NCBI GenBank assembly: GCA_948099385.1
Contig: CANUEZ040000203.1
Span: forward strand, 2,790,001 to 2,854,000
Direction of reading: 5' to 3'
Source of the DNA: Fasciola hepatica
Taxonomy: Eukaryota > Platyhelminthes > Trematoda > Plagiorchiida > Fasciolidae
DNA: 64,000 nucleotides
Part shown: piece after piece, positions 57,934-64,000 of the stretch
Layout of the letters: the number at the start of each line of letters is the position of its first letter
How positions within the stretch are numbered: position 1 is the first letter of the stretch
Notes under the pieces: generated by a model
Database searches by the model: none
Seen by the model: only the letters and a program-made list of their open reading frames with translations
What the model was told of the DNA's origin: nothing
Position numbers and translations under genes: made by a program

Positions 57934-60416
57934 GTTCCATCACTTCTCTATTTATGGGCCTAAATAAAACCAAGGCATTCCCTTATGAACAATACTCACA
58001 GATTGCTCATACAATGCAATAGAGCAGTTGCAGAGTAGATTTGTATAATATGATTCTCCATGCAGCTTGAACACTGAACTGACCATTGAAAATTATGGAA
58101 GCACTGTACAGCTGTTTGATCCGCTAAGGGAATCATGAGCATTGCACATGGACAGAGCCCACACGGTGACACGAACAAGGGTTGGGGTGAACGAATGTCA
58201 GTCGAACACCCAAACCACAAGGCTATCCGATATGGGTCTCAACGCTTGGTACAACATATACACTACATGATATAGCACAATCCCCAAAATGGCTTCGGCT
58301 TTCGCTTTCGCTTTGAACGGTTACAACCAAATTCTCGCACACCGTTCCAATCCTATGTTCCATCACTTCTCTATTTATGGGCCTAAATAAAACCAAGGCA
58401 TTCCCTTATGAACAATCCACACAGATTGCTCATACAATGCAATAGAGCAGTAGCAGAGTAGATTTGTATAATATGATTCTCCATGCAGCTTGAACACTGA
58501 ACTGACCATTGAAAATTATGGAAGCACTGTACAGCTGTTTGATCCGCTAAGGGAATCATGAGCATTGCACATGGACAGAGCCCACACGGGGACACGAACA
58601 AGGGTTGGGGTGAACGAATGTCAGTCGAACACCAAACCACAAGGCTATCCGATATGGGTGTCAACACTTTGTTCAACTTATACATTACATGATATAGCAC
58701 AATCCCCAAATTGGCTTCGGCTTTCGCTTTCGCTTTGAACGTTAACAACCAAATTCTCGCACACCGATCCAATCCTATGTTCCATCACTTCTCTATTTAT
58801 GGGCCAAAGTAAAACCAAGGCATTCCCTTATGGACAATCCACACAGATTGCTCATGCAATGCAATAGAGCAGTAGCAGAGTAGATTTGTATAATATGATT
58901 CTCCATGCAGCTTGAACACTGAACTGACCATTGAAAATTATGGAAGCAGTGTACAGCTGTTTGATCCGCTAAGGGAATCATGAGCATTGCACATGGACAG
59001 AGCCCACACGGGGTCACGAACAAGGGTTGGGGTGAACGAATGTCAGTCGAACACCAAACCACAAGGCTATCCGATATGGGTCTCAACACTTTGTTCAACA
59101 TATACATTACATGATATAGCACAATCCCCAAATTGGCTTCGGCTTTCGCTTTCGCTTTGAACGGTAACAACCAAATTCTCGCACACCGATCCAATCCTAT
59201 GTTCCATCACTTCTCTATTTATGGGCCTAAATAAAACCAAGGCATTCCCTTATGAACAATACTCACAGATTGCTCATACAATGCAATAGAGCAGTTGCAG
59301 AGTAGATTTGTATAATATGATTCTCCATGCAGCTTGAACACTGAACTGACCATTGAAAATTATGGAAGCACTGTACAGCTGTTTGATCCGCTAAGGGAAT
59401 CATGAGCATTGCACATGGACAGAGCCCACACGGTGACACGAACAAGGGTTGGGGTGAACGAATGTCAGTCGAACACCCAAACCACAAGGCTATCCGATAT
59501 GGGTCTCAACGCTTGGTACAACATATACACTACATGATATAGCACAATCCCCAAAATGGCTTCGGCTTTCGCTTTCGCTTTGAACGGTTACAACCAAATT
59601 CTCGCACACCGTTCCAATCCTATGTTCCATCACTTCTCTATTTATGGGCCTAAATAAAACCAAGGCATTCCCTTATGAACAATCCACACAGATTGCTCAT
59701 ACAATGCAATAGAGCAGTAGCAGAGTAGATTTGTATAATATGATTCTCCATGCAGCTTGAACACTGAACTGACCATTGAAAATTATGGAAGCACTGTACA
59801 GCTGTTTGATCCGCTAAGGGAATCATGAGCATTGCACATGGACAGAGCCCACACGGGGACACGAACAAGGGTTGGGGTGAACGAATGTCAGTCGAACACC
59901 AAACCACAAGGCTATCCGATATGGGTGTCAACACTTTGTTCAACTTATACATTACATGATATAGCACAATCCCCAAATTGGCTTCGGCTTTCGCTTTCGC
60001 TTTGAACGTTAACAACCAAATTCTCGCACACCGATCCAATCCTATGTTCCATCACTTCTCTATTTATGGGCCAAAGTAAAACCAAGGCATTCCCTTATGG
60101 ACAATCCACACAGATTGCTCATGCAATGCAATAGAGCAGTAGCAGAGTAGATTTGTATAATATGATTCTCCATGCAGCTTGAACACTGAACTGACCATTG
60201 AAAATTATGGAAGCAGTGTACAGCTGTTTGATCCGCTAAGGGAATCATGAGCATTGCACATGGACAGAGCCCACACGGGGTCACGAACAAGGGTTGGGGT
60301 GAACGAATGTCAGTCGAACACCAAACCACAAGGCTATCCGATATGGGTCTCAACACTTTGTTCAACATATACATTACATGATATAGCACAATCCCCAAAT
60401 TGGCTTCGGCTTTCGC
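57841..60416 (+). repeat. Almost perfect tandem duplication of a trimer (1,267 bp)
   Basis: The block 57,841-59,107 is repeated at 59,108-60,374, and the identity runs on to 60,416. Private marks are all shared at a 1,267-bp offset: aatactcacag (57,991 and 59,258), gcttggtacaac, ccccaaaatgg, gaacgttaac, tatggacaatcc and gaagcagtg. The first difference I find is ctgtcgc at 60,417 against ctttcgc at 59,150. Left of 57,841 the copies also differ (caatac against cattac). Such identity implies a very recent event, or an assembly duplication. Confidence 0.88.
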
Positions 60417-60467
60417 TGTCGCTTTGAACGGTAACAACCAAATTCTCGCACACCGATCCAATCCTAT

Positions 60468-61312
60468 GTTCCATCACTTCTCTATTTATGGGCCTAAGTA
60501 AAACCAAGGTATTCCCTTATGAACAATCCACACAGATTGCTCATACAATGCAATAGAGCAGTAGCAGAGTAGATTTGTATAATATGATTCTCCATGCAGC
60601 TTGAACACTGAACTGACCATTGAAAATTATGGAAGCACTGTACAGCTGTTTGATCCGCTAAGGGAATCATGAGCATTGCACATGGACAGAGCCCACTCGG
60701 AGACACGAACAGGGGTTGGGGTGAACGATTGTCAGTCGAACACCCAAACCACAAGGCTATCCGATATGGATCTCAACGATTTGTTCAACATATACACTAC
60801 ATGATATAGCACAATCCTCAAATTGGGTTCGGCTTTCGCTTTCGCTTTGAACGGTAACAACCAAATTCTCACACACCGATCCAATCCTATGTTCCTTCAC
60901 TTCTCTATTTATGGGCCTAAGTAAAACCAAGGCATTCCCTTATGAACAATCCACACAGATTGCTCATACAATGCAATAGAGCAGTAGCAGAGTAGATTTG
61001 TATAATATGATTCTCCATGCAGCTTGAACACGGAACTGATCATTGAAAATTATGGAAGCACTGTACAGCTGTTTGATCCGCTAAGGGAATCATGAGCATT
61101 GCACATGGACAGAGCCCACTCGGAGACACGAACAGGGGTTTGGGTGAACGAATGTCAGTCGAACACCCAAACCACAAGGCTATCCGATATGGGTCTTACA
61201 CTTTGTTCAACATATACAATACATGATATAGCACAATCCCCAAATTGGCTTCGGCTTTCGCTTTCGCTTTGAACGGTAACAACCAAATTCTCGCACACCG
61301 ATCCAATCCTAT
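60468..61312 (+). repeat. Dimer flanking the duplicated trimer, right copy
   Basis: This is the counterpart of the pair at 57,088-57,933, with the same atggatctcaacgatttg, cctcaaattgggttcgg, gttccttca and gaactgatcattg marks. Its own changes include aaggtattccc in the first monomer (found in the second monomer of the left pair), gattgtcag, and gtcttacactttg with two bases lost. The mixed marks suggest exchange between the pairs. Confidence 0.78.
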
Positions 61313-62184
61313 GTTCCATCACTTCTCTATTTATGGGCCTAAATAAAACCAAGGCATTCCCTTATGAACAATACACACAGATTGCTCATACAATGCAATA
61401 GAGCAGTAGCAGAGTAGATTTGTTAAATATGATTCTCCATGCAGCTTGAACACTGAACTGACCATTGAAAATGATGGAAGCACTGTACAGCTGTTTGATC
61501 CGCTAAGGGAATCATGAGCATTGCACATGGACAGAGCCCACTCGGAGACACGAACAAGGGTTGGGGTGAACGATTGTCAGTCGAACACCCAAACCACAAG
61601 GCTATCCGATATGGGTCTCAACGCTTTGTTCAACATGTACAATACATGATTTCACACAATCCCCAAATTGGCTTCGGCTTTCGCTTTCGCTTTGAACGGT
61701 AACAACCAAATTCTCGCACACCGATCCAATCCTATGTTCCATCACTTCTCTATTTATGGGCCTAAGTAAAACCAAGGCATTCCCTTATGAACAATCCACA
61801 CAGATTGCTCATACAATGCAATAGAGCAGTAGCAGAGTAGATTTGTATAATATGATTCTCCATGCAGCTTGAACACTGAACTGACCATTGAAAATGATGG
61901 AAGCACTGTACAGCTGTTTGATCCGCTAAGGGAATCATGAGCATTGCACATGGACAGAGCCCACACGGGGACACGAACAAGGGTTGGGGTGAACGAATGT
62001 CAGTCGAACACCCAAACCACAAGGCTATCCGATTTGGGTCTCATCGCTTTGTTCCACATATAAACTAAATGATGTAGCGCAATCATCAAATTGGCTTCGG
62101 CTTTCGCTTTCGCTTTGAACGGTAACAACAGAATTCTCGCACACCGATCCAATCCTATGTTCCATCACTTCTCTATTTATGGGC

Positions 62185-62445
62185 CTAAGTAAAACCAAGG
62201 CATTCCTCTATGAACAATCCACACAGATTGCTCATACAATGCAATAGAGCAGTAGCAGAGTAGATTTGTATAATATGATTCTCCATGCAGCTTGAACACT
62301 GAACTGACCATTGAAAATTATGGAAGCACTGTACAGCTGTTTGATCCGCTAAGGGAATCATGAGCATTGCACATGGACAGAGCCCACTCGGAGACACGAA
62401 CAAGGGTTGGGGTGAACGAATGTCAGTCGAACACCCAAACCACAA
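62185..62445 (-). other. Recurrent 86-codon ORF of the satellite, judged non-coding
   Basis: This is one example of an open frame that recurs on the minus strand of most monomers, starting MWFGCSTD and ending near ECLGFT. I do not annotate it as a gene. Two or three overlapping minus-strand frames are open in the same stretch. The start codon is lost in many copies, leaving 70-72 codons. Copies differ mainly by amino-acid-changing block swaps (SG/CE, QCSS/PWTP, ALL/DLL). The same frame is open in the inverted copy on the plus strand (63,699-63,959), simply because it is the same repeat. The unit length of 423 is divisible by three, so frames stay in register from copy to copy. No known protein family is recognised. 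Confidence 0.8.
62410..62436 (+). other. Imperfect inverted repeat within monomer
   Basis: Monomer positions 252-278 form a dyad. GGGTG pairs with CACCC, then two A:A mismatches, then CG pairs with CG, around a 9-base loop (aatgtcagt). The arms are kept in most copies, while the loop edge and left arm vary (gattgtc, gaaggtc, agtgatcg forms). A short hairpin of this strength is easily found by chance, so no function is claimed. Confidence 0.35.
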
Positions 62446-62515
62446 GGCTATCCGATATGGGTATCAACACTTTGTTCAACATATACACTACATGATATAG
62501 CACAATCCCCAAATT

Positions 62516-62539
62516 GGCTTCGGCTTTCGCTTTCGCTTT
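62516..62539 (+). repeat. Internal hexamer subrepeat (four units)
   Basis: Inside each monomer, positions 358-381 consist of four hexamers: ggcttc, ggcttt, cgcttt, cgcttt. The example is from the reference copy. The segment is present in essentially every copy, with point variants such as cgctgt (for example near 28,290, 37,990 and 44,360), ggcttt in place of the third or fourth unit (25,330, 26,171, 46,895), and ttccgc (361, 2,051, 9,247, 10,938). On the minus strand it reads as the low-complexity peptides KAKAKAEA or SESESRS, depending on frame. It may be a seed of replication slippage or a conserved protein-binding segment. Confidence 0.8.
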
Positions 62540-62547
62540 GAACGGTA
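62531..62547 (+). other. CENP-B-box-like 17-mer (candidate)
   Basis: Monomer positions 373-389 read TTTCGCTTTGAACGGTA. The mammalian CENP-B box is YTTCGTTGGAARCGGGA, with essential bases nTTCGnnnnAnnCGGGn. The segment matches 7 of 9 essential bases (TTCG and CGG at the right spacing; G for the central A and T for the last G) and 12 of 17 overall. It sits in the most conserved third of the monomer and overlaps the hexamer subrepeat. Some copies damage it: gaatgg near 45,212, 46,070, 46,907 and 48,174; gaacgtt near 58,738 and 60,005; ctgtcgctct variants at several places. The resemblance is seen directly; binding by any CENP-B-like protein is speculation, and chance or slippage is a real alternative. 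Confidence 0.3.
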
Positions 62548-63589
62548 ACAACCAAATTCTCGCACACCGATCCAATCCTATGTTCCATCACTTCGCTATT
62601 TATGGGCCTAAGTAAAACCAAGGCATTCCCTTATGAACAATCCACACAGATTGCTCATACAATGCAATAGAGCAGTAGCAGAGTAGATTTGTATAATATG
62701 ATTCTCCATGCAGCTTGAACACTGAACTGACCATTGAAAATTATGGAAGCACTGTACAGCTGTTTGATCCGCTAAGGGAATCCTGAGCATTGCACATGGA
62801 CAGAGCCCACTCGGAGACACGAACAGGGGTTGGGGTGAACGAATGTCAGTCGAAAACCCAAACCAAAAGGCTATCCGATATGGGTGTGAAGGCTTTGTTC
62901 AACATATACAATACATGATATAGCACAATCCCCAAATAAGCTTCGGCTTTCGCTTTCGCTTTGAACGGTAACAACCAAATTCTGGCACACCGATCCAATC
63001 CAATGTTCCATCACTTCTCTATTTATGGGCCTCAATAAAACCAAGGCATTCCCTTATGAACAATCCACACAGATTGCTCATACAATGCAATAGAGCAGTA
63101 GCAGAGTAGATTTGTATAATATGATTCTCCATGCAGCTTGAACACTGAACTGACCATTGAAATTTATGGAAGCACTGTACAGCTGTTTGATCCGCTAAGG
63201 GAATCATGAGCATTGCACATGGACAGAGCCCACTCGGAGACACGAACAAGGGTTGGGGTGAACGAATGTCAGTCGAACACGCAAACCACACAGCTATCAG
63301 ATACGGGTCTCAAAGCTTTGTTCAACATATACAATACATGATATAGCACAATCCCCAAATTGGCTTCGGCTTTCGCTTTCGCTTTGAACGGTAACAACCA
63401 AATTCTCGCACACCGATCCAATCCTATGTTACATCACTTCTCTATTTATGGGCCTATTTAAAACACGAGCATACCCTTATGAACAATCCACACAGATTGC
63501 TCATACAATGCAATAGAGCAGTATCAGAGTAGATTTGTATAATATGATTCTCCATGCAGCTTGAAAACTTAACTGACCATTGGATATTA

Positions 63590-63592
63590 TGG
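63590..63592. other. Orientation-switch junction with 3-bp microhomology
   Basis: Forward sequence can be followed to tatgg, ending at 63,592 (monomer position 165). Reverse-strand sequence can be followed from tggttgtaacc, starting at 63,590 (monomer position 396 on the other strand). The overlap is the three bases TGG. No foreign sequence lies between. Joins with so little homology between non-matching monomer positions suggest end joining or template switching rather than homologous recombination. Confidence 0.8.
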
Positions 63593-64000
63593 TTGTAACC
63601 ATTTAAAGCCAAAGCGAAAGCCGAAGCCAATTTGGAGATTATTCTATATCATGTAGTGTATATGTTGAACAAAGCCTTCTGACCCATATCGGATAGCCTT
63701 GTGCTTTGGGTGTTCGACTGACATTCGTTCACTCCAACCCTTGTTCGTGTCCCCGTGTGGTCTCTGTCCATGTGCAATGCTCATGATTCCCTTAGCGGAT
63801 CAAACAGCCGTACAGTGCTTCCATAATTGTCAATGGTCAAGTCTCTTTTCAAGCTGCATGGAGAATCATTTTAATCAAATCTGCTCTGCTACCGCACTTC
63901 TGCATTTTATGAGCAATCTGTGTGGATTGTTCATTAGGGAATGCCTTGGTTTTATTTAGGCCCATAAATAGAGAAGTGATTGAACATAGGATTGGATCGG
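63593..64000 (-). repeat. Inverted satellite monomer, diverged
   Basis: From the junction to the window end, the sequence is the reverse complement of the monomer. It runs from consensus position 396 down to 1 and on to about 409 of the next copy. The length from 63,590 is 411 bp, as expected without a net indel. It carries many changes not common in the forward array: attattctatatc, gtgctttgggtg, gtggtctctgtcc, gtcaatggtcaagtctc, catttt aatcaaatctgctc and accgcacttctgc. The recurrent open frame therefore appears on the plus strand at 63,699-63,959. Whether a long inverted array follows cannot be seen here. Confidence 0.93.

Larger units (their letters stand above)
62159..62581 (+). repeat. 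Representative near-consensus monomer
   Basis: This 423-bp copy is close to the majority sequence and serves as the coordinate reference (monomer position 1 = 62,159). By eye, the most conserved parts are positions 60-90 (cagattgctcatacaatgc), 183-215 (around tgatccgctaagggaatc), and 340-423 running into 1-26 of the next copy. The most variable parts are 27-53, 132-142, 226-234, 251-267 and 281-330. I see no convincing internal half-repeat, so the unit does not look like a recent dimer of a 211-bp ancestor. The length is close to two nucleosome repeats, which may be coincidence. Confidence 0.9.
1..63592 (+). repeat. 423-bp satellite array, about 150 head-to-tail copies
   Basis: The same unit recurs every 421-425 bp from the first base to the inversion near 63,590. 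The phase marker gttccatcac is seen at 1, 424, 846, 1269, 1692, 2115, 2538, 2961 and 3384, and so on to 63,430 (there gttacatcac). A hand count of the consensus gives 185 G+C in 423 bases (44%). Copies differ by scattered substitutions, short block variants and 1-2 bp indels. No unrelated sequence interrupts the array. Long homogeneous tandem arrays of this kind are typical of eukaryotic heterochromatin. I do not recognise the family. The palindrome ACAGCTGT at monomer positions 175-182 holds one CAGCTG site in nearly every copy, so PvuII should give a 423-bp ladder. Confidence 0.98.
61313..63592 (+). repeat. Terminal forward monomers
   Basis: Five full copies and the first 165 bases of a sixth precede the inversion. 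The first ones are near the consensus. Divergence rises in places: 62,030-62,130 has gatttgggtctcatcgc, gatgtagcgc and acagaattctc. The last partial copy (63,430-63,592) has ctatttaaaacacgagcatac, gtatcagag, gaaaacttaac and ggatattatgg. More change near the border fits reduced homogenisation at the edge of an array. Confidence 0.8.

Noticed and set aside
62163..62192. U2 snRNA-like start (atcacttctc ... ggcctaag)
   Set aside because: Only two short pieces resemble the 5' end of U2. The following bases do not match, and no Sm site or conserved stems are visible.
62265..62275. TATA-like word gtataatat as a promoter in each monomer
   Set aside because: An A+T-rich word in a repeat, with no other promoter element or transcript start visible, is not enough.
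62414..62440. Pol III B-box-like site on the minus strand (gtgttcgactg)
   Set aside because: It matches the central GTTCGA only. I see no well-placed A box and no terminator, so a SINE or tRNA-derived origin is not supported.
62479..62530. U6 snRNA-like words (acatatac, aaattgg, gcttcggc)
   Set aside because: The words occur in the wrong order and without the U6 core or a terminal T run. This is chance similarity.
62159..62581. Monomer as a tandemly amplified LTR or transposon end
   Set aside because: No terminal inverted repeats, target-site duplications, primer-binding site, polypurine tract or coding remnant can be identified. An origin from an element is possible but not shown.
62159..62581. 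Monomer as an ancient dimer of a 211-bp unit
   Set aside because: Comparing the two halves by eye gives only short word matches such as cattgcaca/caatgcaat. There is no continuous alignment.
1..63592. CRISPR array
   Set aside because: The unit is 423 bp, repeated in full with no unique spacers. There are no cas genes.
1..63592. Tandem 5S rRNA, tRNA or histone gene cluster
   Set aside because: No 5S rRNA core, tRNA cloverleaf or histone reading frame is seen in the monomer. The unit length alone is not evidence.
27..63959. Hundreds of ORFs of 60-147 codons, mostly on the minus strand, as a multigene family
   Set aside because: They repeat with the 423-bp unit, overlap each other in several frames, lose starts at random, match no family I know, and appear on the opposite strand in the inverted copy. 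They are shadows of the satellite.
63590..64000. Inverted segment as a perfect hairpin end or palindromic telomere-like structure
   Set aside because: The two arms join at different monomer positions (165 and 396) and are diverged. No telomeric repeat is present.

Overview
The whole window is satellite DNA. About 150 head-to-tail copies of a roughly 423-bp monomer (about 44% G+C) fill positions 1 to about 63,592. The last 0.4 kb holds one more copy in the opposite orientation. I find no protein gene, rRNA, tRNA, CRISPR array, insertion sequence or recognisable transposon. The open reading frames that recur every 423 bp are by-products of the repeat.

A pure array this long, with layered higher-order repeats (HORs) and near-identical local duplications, points to a nuclear eukaryotic chromosome, in pericentromeric, centromeric or other heterochromatic satellite. 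A bacterial or organellar source is very unlikely. I do not recognise the monomer family and cannot name the host. The uninterrupted assembly suggests long-read data.

Layout, left to right: 1-5,074, irregular mix with partial 4- and 5-monomer echoes; 5,075-9,062, imperfect trimers; 9,063-12,488, a clean tandem duplication of a 4-monomer unit (1,692 bp); 12,489-25,378, a trimer HOR (types A-B-C, 1,269 bp) with a dimeric patch at 16.5-18.6 kb; 25,379-26,864, transition; 26,865-32,993, a pentamer HOR (2,115 bp, about 2.8 copies); 32,994-36,820, a different pentamer HOR (2,114 bp) with a nested one-monomer duplication; 37,222-39,759, a dimer HOR (846 bp, three copies); 39,760-43,389, irregular; 43,390-45,690, a second dimer HOR; 45,691-50,330, trimers marked by an A-rich variant; 50,331-57,087, consensus-like copies; 57,841-60,416, an almost perfect duplication of a 1,267-bp trimer flanked by related dimers; 61,313-63,592, the last forward copies; 63,590-63,592, inversion junction; 63,593-64,000, inverted copy.

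Nearly all of these block lengths are whole multiples of one monomer. That is the expected trace of repeated unequal exchange, with small mosaic tracts suggesting gene conversion. The most interesting local signals are the rapid switching of HOR size, the orientation switch with 3-bp microhomology, and a conserved 17-bp segment that resembles a CENP-B box at 7 of 9 essential positions. The link to CENP-B or centromere function is only a hypothesis.
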